This document shows, in pieces, positions 45,534-53,248 of a stretch of 64,000 bases of DNA. Numbering within the stretch: position 1 is the stretch's first letter; each line of letters opens with the position of its first letter. The position numbers and the translations under genes were made by a program. Below the pieces are notes generated by a model. It was not told where the DNA came from, did no database searches, and worked only from the letters and a program-made list of their open reading frames with translations. The stretch lies in NCBI GenBank assembly GCA_012838995.1, contig DUOD01000048.1:26015-90014 (forward strand), given 5' to 3'. This stretch comes from Clostridiales bacterium (GTDB lineage Bacteria > Bacillota > Clostridia > DUOD01).

Positions 45534-46088
45534 ATGCAGAAAAACTTACCTGAAAAGAAAAATTATGCAAGGATTATAACGGAATCGGCGGTGTTAATTG
45601 CTTTAGGCACCGTATTAAGCCTTATACAGGTGTACAAGATGCCCCAGGGCGGGGCGGTAACTTTGGGCAGCATGGTCCCCTTATTGATACTTGCTGCCAG
45701 GCGGGGACCCAAGGTGGGTTGCGCAGCGGGCGCTATATTTGGTATTATACAATGTGTAATAGATCCGATGGTGTACCATCCGGTACAGTTCATTCTGGAC
45801 TACCCTCTGGCCTTTGCACTGCTGGGTCTGTCGGGTTTTGTGACCGGCAGTGTTGCCAAGGTGGGACTGGGTTCCGTTATCGGCATGGCAGGGCGTTTTG
45901 CCTCTCATTTAATATCCGGTGTGGTTTTCTTCGGTCAGTATGCTCCTAAAGGGCAGAACGTATGGCTGTATTCATTTTTGTATCAATTGTCATACCTAGG
46001 CATGGATATGCTTATTGCCATTGTGGCGATGGTAATATTGTGGAAACCCCTGGAGACCTATGTATTTAAGAGAAAGTTGTCCCATTAA
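45534..46088 (+). CDS. thiT: ThiT, thiamine-specific S component of an ECF transporter
   Basis: 184 aa with about six membrane segments. Typical ThiT features: short polar N-terminus, ITESAVLIALGTVLSLI, the loop YKMPQGGAVTLGSMVPLLILAARRGPKVG that lines the thiamine site, and conserved GAIFGIIQ and HPVQFILDYPLAFALLG. It needs the shared EcfAAT energising module encoded elsewhere. The TPP riboswitch upstream supports thiamine specificity. Confidence 0.96.
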   Translation: MQKNLPEKKNYARIITESAVLIALGTVLSLIQVYKMPQGGAVTLGSMVPLLILAARRGPKVGCAAGAIFGIIQCVIDPMVYHPVQFILDYPLAFALLGLSGFVTGSVAKVGLGSVIGMAGRFASHLISGVVFFGQYAPKGQNVWLYSFLYQLSYLGMDMLIAIVAMVILWKPLETYVFKRKLSH

Positions 46089-46153
46089 AGATAAAGCCTT
46101 TGCTTTGGCAATAATCAAAGGATAAAAATTAAGGAAAAATGAGGTAACAAACA

Positions 46154-46789
46154 GTGCGATGTGTAATAATCTCCCATGGTGTTATACAAGACTATAAGTT
46201 CCATAATGATATAATAGACGATAGGGACATGGTCATTTGTGCCGACGCCGGGTGTATCCATGCTTATCGGATGGGTGTCACGCCTCAGCTCATCGTCGGG
46301 GATTTGGATTCGGTGGATCCTGCGGTGGAACAATACTTTAGACAGCTTAAAGTACCCTTTAAAATATTTCCCAAGGAAAAGGACAAAACCGATACCGAAC
46401 TGGCGGTGGATATTGCCCTGGAACAAAAAGCCGATGAGATACTGCTCATGGGCGTTTTAGGCAGCCGTATGGACCATACCCTGGCCAACATATCCCTGTT
46501 AAAGACCATAGCCCTGGGTGGTGCCCGCGGCCGCATTGTTAACGAATATAATGATATATATATAACCCGGGACGAGTTAACGATATCCGGTAACATAGGC
46601 GAATATATCTCATTGATTCCCATAGACCAAAGGGTGGTTGTAAGGGAGTTGACAGGGCTTAAATTTCCCCTTCATGACAGGGAGCTTAACTACGGTTCGT
46701 CTCTTTGTATCAGTAACGAGTTTACCGATTCCCAGGCCAAGGTTTGGGTAGAGGGCGGCTGGGTACTGGTCATTAAGGCCCGGGATTAA
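46154..46789 (+). CDS. thiN: Thiamine pyrophosphokinase
   Basis: 211 aa. Makes TPP from thiamine and ATP. Motifs CADAGCIHAYRMGVTPQLIVGDLDSV (about residues 29-54), KEKDKTDTELAVDIAL and LGSRMDHTLANISLL. GTG start at 46154 behind GAGGT. It is next to thiT, so imported thiamine is activated by the neighbouring enzyme. Ends at a large terminator. Confidence 0.96.
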   Translation: MRCVIISHGVIQDYKFHNDIIDDRDMVICADAGCIHAYRMGVTPQLIVGDLDSVDPAVEQYFRQLKVPFKIFPKEKDKTDTELAVDIALEQKADEILLMGVLGSRMDHTLANISLLKTIALGGARGRIVNEYNDIYITRDELTISGNIGEYISLIPIDQRVVVRELTGLKFPLHDRELNYGSSLCISNEFTDSQAKVWVEGGWVLVIKARD

Positions 46790-46814
46790 AACCTGTCATC
46801 GAATTATAAAAAAT

Positions 46815-46874
46815 TGCTCCTCATATGGTAGACGGTAATAATAAACTTTTACCATTAGGGGAGCATATTTTTTT
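46815..46874 (+). terminator. Terminator after thiN
   Basis: TGCTCCTC...ATGGTA pairs with TACCAT...GGGGAGCA (arms 46815-46830 and about 46850-46865, small internal mismatch) and is followed by a T-rich run. Confidence 0.88.
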
Positions 46875-47008
46875 GCATTGTTTTTAATCTAAACCATAGA
46901 CTTTGCAGTCAAACTTTCAGGATTAAAAAAATTAATAAATCATTATAAGCAGGCGCATCGGGATATTTATTGAGATTAGGTGATATGAAAAAATAAAACT
47001 ACTATAAT

Positions 47009-47282
47009 AAAACAGTATATACAGGACTTCCCATAAAAAGTGAAGATACCCTTAAAAGTTTTTCTGAGTCTAACAAGGCCGGCATTATAACATCAAGGGG
47101 AAATTATATCCTGAAACTAATTGTCAATGGGTTAAACGACAAAGAAATTGCGTCAGCTATATATCAGTGAAGGAACTGTAAGAAACAATGTTTCAATTAT
47201 TTTAGAAAAGCTACAGCTACGGGATAGAACGCAGCTTGCCATTTACTATTGGCAGGTTAACCGAACTATAGCAAATAGTTGA
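47009..47282 (+). pseudogene. Decayed LuxR/NarL-type DNA-binding domain
   Basis: Two overlapping frames give ...NYILKLIVNGLNDKEIASAIY and, after a one-base shift near 47160, YISEGTVRNNVSIILEKLQLRDRTQLAIYYW, ending TGA at 47280-47282. Joined, this is the LuxR-type helix-turn-helix (EIL-L...G-S-KEIA...S-GTV-NHVS-IL-KL). In the unshifted frame TGA (47168-47170) stops it. No receiver domain precedes it and no start codon or ribosome site is seen. The remaining stretch 46875-47008 shows nothing recognisable. Confidence 0.65.
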
Positions 47283-47355
47283 CGAAAAATTGTGTATCAT
47301 AATAGGTACCAGATGAGTATTATATATTAATCCGCATTGTTGAGGGGTGATTGCA

Positions 47356-47511
47356 ATGCCCAGAAGATCTTTCCCTGGAAAATTTTTGTCCGTTGCATTG
47401 ATGGTCGCCGGTGTTATTATAATGCTTGTGTTCATACCCTTGTGGCTGTGGATGGTGCTGTTGGGAGCGGGAATGGTTTATTTAGGCTATATATTGTTTA
47501 AGTCCTATTAA
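47356..47511 (+). CDS. 51-aa membrane protein directly upstream of spoVM
   Basis: Reads MPRRSFPGKFLSV, then two hydrophobic segments around PLWLWMVLLGAGM, ending YLGYILFKSY. ATG 47356 lies 8 bases after GAGGGG. Its stop codon touches the spoVM ribosome site (14-base gap to the spoVM start), so the two genes are probably co-expressed. The positively charged N-terminus and I-P-x-W-x-W between two hydrophobic stretches resemble small unnamed membrane proteins of Clostridia. Function unknown; a sporulation role is inferred from position only. Confidence 0.7.
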   Translation: MPRRSFPGKFLSVALMVAGVIIMLVFIPLWLWMVLLGAGMVYLGYILFKSY

Positions 47512-47525
47512 AGGGGGTACCCAAA

Positions 47526-47597
47526 GTGAAGATTTATGTTATTAAAGCACCTAGGTTTTTAAGAGGATTACTTAAAAAACTGTTTTTAAAAAAATAG
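47526..47597 (+). CDS. spoVM: SpoVM, stage V sporulation protein M
   Basis: 23 aa: MKIYVIKAPRFLRGLLKKLF followed by LKK. It matches the Bacillus SpoVM pattern (MKFYTIKLPKFLGG...), an amphipathic helix that recognises the convex forespore membrane and anchors SpoIVA, whose gene is at the left end of this window. GTG start with AAGGGGG 8 bases upstream. It sits between thiN and rpmB, as in Bacillus. Slightly shorter than the 26-aa Bacillus peptide. Confidence 0.93.
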   Translation: MKIYVIKAPRFLRGLLKKLFLKK

Positions 47598-47606
47598 GCT
47601 AATGAT

Positions 47607-47645
47607 ATAATGACAGGAAAATATTTTCCTGTCATTATATTTTTT
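47607..47645 (+). terminator. Bidirectional terminator between spoVM and rpmB
   Basis: A 32-base perfect palindrome (ATAATGACAGGAAAAT and its complement, 47607-47638) with T-rich sequence directly after it on the plus strand and further downstream on the minus strand. It serves the convergent ends of spoVM and rpmB. Confidence 0.85.
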
Positions 47646-47681
47646 GATCAATATACTACCCGTTACAATGCGACCAGTTTA

Positions 47682-47873
47682 TTACACCGATCTTTGCACC
47701 TTACCCGAACGCAGGCACCCGGTGCATACGTTTAGCCTTTTCTTGGTACCGTTTACAATCGCCCTTACCCTTTTAATATTCGGTGCCCATGTTCTTTTGA
47801 ACTTTCTATTGGAATGGCTTACCTTAAATCCGTGCAATACGCCCTTTTTGCATATATCACAAACCCTAGCCAT
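47682..47873 (-). CDS. rpmB: 50S ribosomal protein L28
   Basis: 63 aa. MARVCDICKKGVLHGFKVSHSNRKFKR start, WAPNIKRVRAIVNGTKKR middle and CTGCLRSGKV end; the CxxC pairs mark the zinc-binding form. ATG at 47873 is preceded by AAAGGAGGTG. Minus strand and divergent from yloU, the same arrangement as in Bacillus. Confidence 0.97.
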   Translation of the reverse strand: MARVCDICKKGVLHGFKVSHSNRKFKRTWAPNIKRVRAIVNGTKKRLNVCTGCLRSGKVQRSV

Positions 47874-47921
47874 TGTTACACCTCCTTTAATCTACAAACA
47901 CTGCTCCGATAAAACAATATA

Positions 47922-47950
47922 ATTTTATCATTATAAAATACATTTGGCAA
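47922..47950 (-). promoter_or_regulatory. SigA-type promoter of rpmB
   Basis: On the minus strand TTGCCA (47950-47945), 17-base spacer, TAAAAT (47927-47922), about 50 bases before the rpmB start. Confidence 0.75.
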
Positions 47951-47960
47951 GCGCATTTTG

Positions 47961-47989
47961 TTGCACAGAGGTAGTTTATAATATAAAAT
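47961..47989 (+). promoter_or_regulatory. SigA-type promoter of yloU-fakA-recG
   Basis: TTGCAC (47961-47966), 17-base spacer, TAAAAT (47984-47989). Its -35 box lies 10 bases from that of the divergent rpmB promoter. Confidence 0.75.
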
Positions 47990-48029
47990 AGGTATGGGAT
48001 AAAATCTTAGCAGGGAGGTAGATGGGACC

Positions 48030-48380
48030 ATGGGAGGAATTTTGCGGAACTCCTTGGGGGAAATCCATATTGCGAAGGAAGCACTGGCTACTATAGCCGG
48101 CAGGGCTTCAGTGGAGTGTTACGGCATAGTAGGTATGGCCTCTAAGAGGGCAACCGACGGAATTATAGAACTTTTGGGTAAGGAAAACTTAAGCAGAGGT
48201 GTTAAAGTTCATACAAGGGGAAATGAAGTGGATATAGATATATACATAATAGTGGAGTATGGAGTATCCATCCCCACAGTAGCAAAAAACGTTATGGATA
48301 GGATACGCTATAATGTTGAAAAGTTTTCAGGAATGGAAGTAAAGAACGTAAATATAAAAGTAGAAGGCGTTCGGGTATAG
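48030..48380 (+). CDS. yloU: YloU / Asp23-Gls24 family protein
   Basis: 116 aa. Asp23 domain: GEIHIAKEALATIAGRASVECYGIVGMAS, then VDIDIYIIVEYGVSIPTVAKNV and FSGMEVKNVNIKVEGVRV. Asp23 proteins are abundant, often membrane-linked, with a role in envelope homeostasis that is not fully defined. Encoded before the fatty acid kinase gene as in most Firmicutes. Confidence 0.95.
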   Translation: MGGILRNSLGEIHIAKEALATIAGRASVECYGIVGMASKRATDGIIELLGKENLSRGVKVHTRGNEVDIDIYIIVEYGVSIPTVAKNVMDRIRYNVEKFSGMEVKNVNIKVEGVRV

Positions 48381-48406
48381 ACTGCAGTATGAGGGGGAAG
48401 ATTGCA

Positions 48407-50080
48407 ATGATAAATAATGTAGACGGTGCCATGTTAAAAAAACTGTTGATAAGCGGCGCCATGCATTTGGAGAGAAATAAGGCATTGGTTGATTCGCTCA
48501 ATGTATTTCCAGTCCCTGACGGCGATACCGGTACCAATATGTCCATGACGATGATGGCTGCTGTTAAAGAAATAGAGCAGCTTAATGATATTACTTTGGA
48601 GAATGTGGCCGAGGCCTTGTCAAAGGGATCTTTAAGGGGTGCCCGGGGCAATTCGGGTGTAATACTGTCCCAATTATTTAGAGGCTTTGCCAAAGGCTTA
48701 AAGTCCTATCAACAGGTGAATTCGGTACAACTGGCCGCGGCATTGAAAAAGGGTGTAGACACTGCTTATAAGGCGGTGATGAAGCCGGTGGAAGGTACCA
48801 TGCTGACGGTGGCCAGGTTAAGTGCCGAACGGGCAGTTTACTTTTCTCAGGAGGAAGGGGATATAGCCGAGCTGTTACGGCAGACGGTAGAAGCGGCGAA
48901 GGACGCCCTGGATCGCACACCCGAAATGCTGGATGTTCTAAAAGAGGCCGGGGTGGTGGACGCCGGAGGCAAGGGCCTTGTATGCATACTGGAAGGTATT
49001 GTTATGGCCATTGATACCGACGTTACATACGATGTCGAAGAGGTGCGGGCGGAAACCGGTGTAGATATTGGAAAACAAGCGGATACCGCAGATTTCGATA
49101 AGCTAGAGGGCATAAAATTTATGTATTGTACAGAGTTTATAATAACCAATAACAAAAACGATATATCCGCTGAGGATGTCAATGCCTTCAAGGAAAAGAT
49201 CGGGACTTTGGGTGATTCGGTATTGGTGGTGGGCGATCCGGATATGCTCAAGGTTCATATACATACCAATCATCCCGGTATGGTATTGGAAGAGGCCATA
49301 AAACTGGGAGTTTTATGCTCCATAGACATCGATAATATGCAGGAACAACACGATAAAATGCAGGAGCAGCAAGGCATATCGGCAGAACAGCCGGAGGATG
49401 ACCAACCCGAAACCCAAGAGATTCAACCCTACGGTGTGGTGGCAGTGGCCATGGGGGAAGGGATGATCACCATTCTCAAGGATCTTGGTTGTGACAAGGT
49501 AATAGAGGGCGGTCAGACCATGAACCCCAGCACCGAGGACATACTCCAGGCCATTGAGGAGGTAAACTCAAAGACAGTATTCGTGCTTCCCAACAACGGC
49601 AACATAATTCTTGCTGCCCAGCAGGCTACCCATCTAACCGATAAGGACGTTCGCGTAATACCCACAAAGTCCATACCCCAGGGCATTACCGCTTTGGTGG
49701 CAATGAGCCCCGACTTGGACATTGAAGATAATGAGCAGAGGGCAAAGTCGGCCATACAGGAGATAAGTACCGGGCAGGTAACCTATGCTATTAGAGATTC
49801 CAGTTATAACGGTACCAAAATAAAAAAAGGGGATATCCTGGGCCTGTCCAACGGCGAAGTAATGGTAGTGGGCAGGGATGTGGAAGACGTGGCCGTACAA
49901 CTGCTTGAAAGCCTGGTAAAAAACGACGGTGAGATTATATCTGTATACTACGGTCAGGATGTCACCCAAGAAGAGGCCGATGCCTTGTCTGACAGGATAC
50001 AGCAAAGGTTTGAGGACTGCGACGTTGAGGTATACTTTGGAGGCCAGCCTTTATACTATTATATATTTTCCATAGAGTAA
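48407..50080 (+). CDS. fakA: FakA (YloV), fatty acid kinase ATP-binding subunit
   Basis: 557 aa. The N-terminal DhaL-type nucleotide domain has PDGDTGTNMSMTM (metal Asp) near residue 38, GARGNSGVILSQLFRG near residue 75 and EGTMLTV. A middle domain follows, then a C-terminal EDD/DegV-like part (about 330-557) with LPNNGNIILAAQQA. Works with a FakB protein (encoded elsewhere) to phosphorylate exogenous fatty acids. ATG 48407 follows GGGGGAAG. A Gln/Glu-rich linker (EQHDKMQEQQGISAEQPEDD) sits before the last domain. Confidence 0.95.
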   Translation: MINNVDGAMLKKLLISGAMHLERNKALVDSLNVFPVPDGDTGTNMSMTMMAAVKEIEQLNDITLENVAEALSKGSLRGARGNSGVILSQLFRGFAKGLKSYQQVNSVQLAAALKKGVDTAYKAVMKPVEGTMLTVARLSAERAVYFSQEEGDIAELLRQTVEAAKDALDRTPEMLDVLKEAGVVDAGGKGLVCILEGIVMAIDTDVTYDVEEVRAETGVDIGKQADTADFDKLEGIKFMYCTEFIITNNKNDISAEDVNAFKEKIGTLGDSVLVVGDPDMLKVHIHTNHPGMVLEEAIKLGVLCSIDIDNMQEQHDKMQEQQGISAEQPEDDQPETQEIQPYGVVAVAMGEGMITILKDLGCDKVIEGGQTMNPSTEDILQAIEEVNSKTVFVLPNNGNIILAAQQATHLTDKDVRVIPTKSIPQGITALVAMSPDLDIEDNEQRAKSAIQEISTGQVTYAIRDSSYNGTKIKKGDILGLSNGEVMVVGRDVEDVAVQLLESLVKNDGEIISVYYGQDVTQEEADALSDRIQQRFEDCDVEVYFGGQPLYYYIFSIE

Positions 50081-50102
50081 AAGCTAAATCAGGGTGTAAA
50101 CT

Positions 50103-52172
50103 ATGATTTATGATTCCATAATAAACATAAGGGGTATTGGCCCCAAAACTCAAAAAATTTTAAATTCAATAGGCATTTCCACTATAGAGGATATGCTCTA
50201 TTTTTTTCCCAGGGACTATAAGGACAAGTCTTCCATAAAGAAACTGACCGATTTAGAATACGGTAAAAAACAGGCCTTCATCGCCAAGGTACTCAACGGC
50301 ATAAGGGAACACACCTATTATAAAGGCGGGAGGACCTACAGGATTATTAAAGCGGCGGTGACCGACGGTACTGCCACCGCCTATTGTGTATGGTTTAATC
50401 AGGCTTATATAAAGCGGGTGCTGGTGCCCGGCAGATGGTATAGGTTTTATGGCAAGGTTGTTTTAAATCGGGGCAGTCTTGAAATTAACAGCCCCGAGTT
50501 TGAGATAATGAGCAAAAAAGGGGCGGCGGAAGGATTGATCGAACCTGTTTATCCTGCCGTAGGCACCCTGACATCGCCCAGAATCGCCAATATTATAAAG
50601 GAAATACTCAATAAATACCGGTGTGATATCTCCGATTTCATGCCGCCTGACCTTTTAAGGCGACATAACCTGCCGGATCTGGCCTTTGCCCTAAAAAACA
50701 TTCACCTTCCCTCCGACCATCGGTCAAGGGAGGCGGCCTTTAGGAGACTGGTCTTTGACGAGTTGTTCATACTACAGCTGGGTCTTAGCCTGGTGAAGGG
50801 CAGTTGCGGCAGACCGGGCAGCGGTATACCTTTTAAGCTGGACAAGGATTTTCTGACCGGGATTTTAGGGAGACTGCCCTTTGAATTAACCGACGCCCAA
50901 AAACAGGTTATGAGGGAAATTTGGGCTGACATGAAGAGCGATACACCCATGAACCGCCTGATACAGGGAGACGTGGGTTCGGGCAAGACGGTGGTGGCAG
51001 TGCTTTGCATGTTAATAGCCGTTAACAACGGCTACCAGAGTGCTTTGATGGCACCCACCGAAATACTCGCCCGGCAGCATTATGAAACGGTGACGCAAAT
51101 GACGGCAGGAATGGGTATAAACACCGACTTGCTCACAGGCAGCCTTACATCCACCCAAAGGGAACAACTGTTGGAGCAGCTAATCAAGGGGCAAATAGAT
51201 ATTTTGGTGGGCACCCATGCCATTATCCAAGAAGGGGTGGAGTTTAAACGTTTGGGTTTGATAATTACCGATGAACAGCACAGGTTCGGCGTCAGGCAGC
51301 GGGCAATCTTTGCCGGAAAGGGTCAAAACCCCGACGTATTGGTAATGTCGGCAACACCCATACCCCGGACCTTGGCTTTTATTCTCCATGGGGATCTTGA
51401 CATCTCCACCATACGCCAGTTACCGCCGGGTAGGAAAGAAGTGAAAACCTATGTAATAGACATGAACGACTACCAACGGCTGGTGGGTTTTATGAAACAT
51501 GAAATAAAAAAGGGCAGGCAGGTATATGTGGTATGTCCCTTGATAGAGGCTTCTTCACAGCTGGACGTACTGTCGGTTAATGACGTGTATGATATGCTGA
51601 CGGAAGATCCCTTTTTTGACGGGATAACGGCAGTGCTTCACGGCAGGCTGAGCAACAGCGAAAAACAGAATATAATGGATCGGTTTACCGACAATAAACT
51701 AAAGGTATTGATATCCACCACGGTTATTGAGGTGGGCGTAAATGTACCCAATGCAACATTGATGGTGGTGTTTAACGCAGAGAGATTCGGCCTGGCCCAG
51801 CTCCACCAGCTAAGGGGACGGATAGGCCGGGGTTCCCACGCCTCCAGCTGTGTTTTGGTATCCGGTGTTTCTGCCGGTGAGGCCATAAGCAGGCTGAAGA
51901 TTCTGGAAAGATACAGTGACGGGTTTAAAATATCGGAAATGGACTTAAAGCTCAGGGGACCCGGCGATTTTTTGGGTACGCGGCAGCATGGCCTGCCCGA
52001 TCTGAAGATTGCCGATTTGATCCGGGACATGGAATATATTCCCGTTATTAGACGGGAGGTGGAAAAATTTCTAAAGGATCCGGCAAAAAACTATGGAAAT
52101 AAATTACGATTAATGATAAGACAGGTAAAAAAAATGTTTGGCCAGGATTTTCAGTATATCTCCATAAATTAG
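50103..52172 (+). CDS. recG: RecG, ATP-dependent DNA helicase
   Basis: 689 aa. Wedge/OB domain at the N-terminus (GIGPKTQKILNSIGI HhH-like start), helicase lobes with Walker A GDVGSGKTVVA near residue 292, DEQHRFGVRQR near 393, SATPIPRT near 418 and QLRGRIGRG near 565. Remodels stalled forks and Holliday junctions. Conserved position after fakA. Confidence 0.97.
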   Translation: MIYDSIINIRGIGPKTQKILNSIGISTIEDMLYFFPRDYKDKSSIKKLTDLEYGKKQAFIAKVLNGIREHTYYKGGRTYRIIKAAVTDGTATAYCVWFNQAYIKRVLVPGRWYRFYGKVVLNRGSLEINSPEFEIMSKKGAAEGLIEPVYPAVGTLTSPRIANIIKEILNKYRCDISDFMPPDLLRRHNLPDLAFALKNIHLPSDHRSREAAFRRLVFDELFILQLGLSLVKGSCGRPGSGIPFKLDKDFLTGILGRLPFELTDAQKQVMREIWADMKSDTPMNRLIQGDVGSGKTVVAVLCMLIAVNNGYQSALMAPTEILARQHYETVTQMTAGMGINTDLLTGSLTSTQREQLLEQLIKGQIDILVGTHAIIQEGVEFKRLGLIITDEQHRFGVRQRAIFAGKGQNPDVLVMSATPIPRTLAFILHGDLDISTIRQLPPGRKEVKTYVIDMNDYQRLVGFMKHEIKKGRQVYVVCPLIEASSQLDVLSVNDVYDMLTEDPFFDGITAVLHGRLSNSEKQNIMDRFTDNKLKVLISTTVIEVGVNVPNATLMVVFNAERFGLAQLHQLRGRIGRGSHASSCVLVSGVSAGEAISRLKILERYSDGFKISEMDLKLRGPGDFLGTRQHGLPDLKIADLIRDMEYIPVIRREVEKFLKDPAKNYGNKLRLMIRQVKKMFGQDFQYISIN

Positions 52173-52256
52173 GACTATTGTTAACATAATTTACATGTGT
52201 AAACTGATTAAAATATGGTTAAATTAATACTGAAATCAATTTGGGAGGTGAAAATC

Positions 52257-52481
52257 TTGGCTAAAGGAAGCGCAAATAGGAAAAACAAGATAGTCGTGCA
52301 GGGAGCCGAAAAGGCCCTTGAGCAGTTCAAATACGAAGTGGCCAACGAATTGGGAATACAGCCCGACCAGGGATACTGGGGCAACTTAACATCCAGGGAA
52401 TGCGGTGCCGTGGGAGGTCAAATGGTAAGAAAAATGATCGAGCAAGCAGAATCCCAGTTGGCGGGCAAGGCTAATACCTAA
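52257..52481 (+). CDS. Alpha/beta-type small acid-soluble spore protein
   Basis: 74 aa. Binds and protects DNA in spores. The germination-protease site is in FKYEVANELGI; the DNA-binding region is GYWGNLTSRECGAVGGQMVRKMIE. TTG 52257 behind GGGAGGTG; a start at 52215 would add a hydrophobic leader. The Cys in RECGAVGG replaces the more common N/G. Tandem with a close paralogue 145 bases downstream. Confidence 0.95.
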   Translation: MAKGSANRKNKIVVQGAEKALEQFKYEVANELGIQPDQGYWGNLTSRECGAVGGQMVRKMIEQAESQLAGKANT

Positions 52482-52521
52482 TAACGAATGATGGAAAACA
52501 ACGGCTTTGATATAAATAAAA

Positions 52522-52551
52522 GACAAAAGCACCCTTAAGGGTGTTTTTGTC
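52522..52551 (+). terminator. Terminator between the two SASP genes
   Basis: GACAAAAGCACCCTT (52522-52536) pairs with AAGGGTGTTTTTGTC (52537-52551), nearly perfect with T run in the 3' arm. Confidence 0.85.
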
Positions 52552-52625
52552 ATCCATATATTACTACGTTTAATTGACCTGCTTTTGGATAAATTATAAC
52601 TACAATAACATAGGAGGTGATAGGT

Positions 52626-52856
52626 TTGGCTAGGGGAAGTGTAAACAGGAGTAACAGGATATTAGTTCAAGGAGCTGAAAAGGCCCTTGACCAGTTCAAA
52701 TATGAAGTGGCCAACGAATTGGGAATACAGCCCGACCAGGGATATTGGGGCAACCTGACATCAAGGGAGTGCGGTGCCGTAGGCGGTCAAATGGTAAGGA
52801 AGATGATCGAGCAGGCAGAATCACAACTGGTAGGAAAAATGGGCGGTATGCAATAG
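52626..52856 (+). CDS. Alpha/beta-type small acid-soluble spore protein (second copy)
   Basis: 76 aa. From residue 16 to the end it is almost identical to the first copy (EKALDQFKYEVANELGIQPDQ, same SRECGAVGGQMVRKMIEQAES core) but differs at the termini (RGSVNRSN, MGGMQ). TTG start after AGGAGGTGA. Separate transcription is implied by terminators on both sides, as expected for forespore-specific SigG genes, although I could not place a clear SigG promoter. Confidence 0.95.
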   Translation: MARGSVNRSNRILVQGAEKALDQFKYEVANELGIQPDQGYWGNLTSRECGAVGGQMVRKMIEQAESQLVGKMGGMQ

Positions 52857-52898
52857 ATTAAGGAATGGATAATCAGCTTTAACAGCAAAATTATATAC

Positions 52899-52938
52899 CA
52901 AAATACAGGATGGGCGGGCGCTTGTCCTGTATTTTGAT
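52899..52938 (+). terminator. Terminator after the second SASP gene
   Basis: CAAAATACAGGA (52899-52910) pairs with TCCTGTATTTTG (52925-52936), followed by an AT-rich tract. Confidence 0.75.
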
Positions 52939-52966
52939 TTATTTATAGGTACTCAGCTAAAAAAGG

Positions 52967-53021
52967 GCCGCAGTTTAAACTGCGGCGATTCTATAGTTGA
53001 TTTTAGTCAAAATCAACTATA
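52967..53021 (+). repeat. Two further perfect hairpins after the SASP terminator
   Basis: Palindrome GCCGCAGTTT/AAACTGCGGC (52967-52986), then TATAGTTGATTTT (52992-53004) with AAAATCAACTATA (53009-53021), loop AGTC. No T run follows the second; instead a GGGAGAGGAG ribosome-like site comes right after it. Purpose unknown. Together with the terminator, three strong hairpins lie within 125 bases. Confidence 0.6.
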
Positions 53022-53035
53022 TGGGAGAGGAGAAA

Positions 53036-53140
53036 TTGAAGGAAGAGCTCTATGGGGAATTCCAGTCAGACATTTTTTTGCCTGACATTTTTTATTATTG
53101 GCAAATATTCGTATTTTATACCAACAATATTACATTTTAA
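53036..53140 (+). CDS. Possible 34-aa small ORF before rsmD
   Basis: TTG 53036 lies 5 bases after GGGAGAGGAG and opens a 34-codon frame: MKEELYGEFQ, then an aromatic-rich C-terminal half (FYYWQIFVFYTNN). No family recognised. The strong ribosome site and upstream hairpin are the only support; the low-complexity T-rich DNA argues for caution. Confidence 0.3.
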   Translation: MKEELYGEFQSDIFLPDIFYYWQIFVFYTNNITF

Positions 53141-53193
53141 AAAATATATCCTGAAATTTTTTAGACCGCGGAGCAATGGATTTATAAGTTTAT

Positions 53194-53222
53194 TTGATGA
53201 AGGTATATAATTATGTTAAAAT
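53194..53222 (+). promoter_or_regulatory. SigA-type promoter of rsmD-coaD
   Basis: TTGATG (53194-53199), 17-base spacer, TAAAAT (53217-53222), 26 bases before rsmD. Confidence 0.7.
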
Positions 53223-53248
53223 ATAGGTAAAACCGAGGAGGAATGTAT

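Noticed and set aside
52173..52256. Search for SigG promoter elements before the first SASP gene
   Set aside because: No clear SigG -35 and -10 pair at the right spacing was found, so none is reported.
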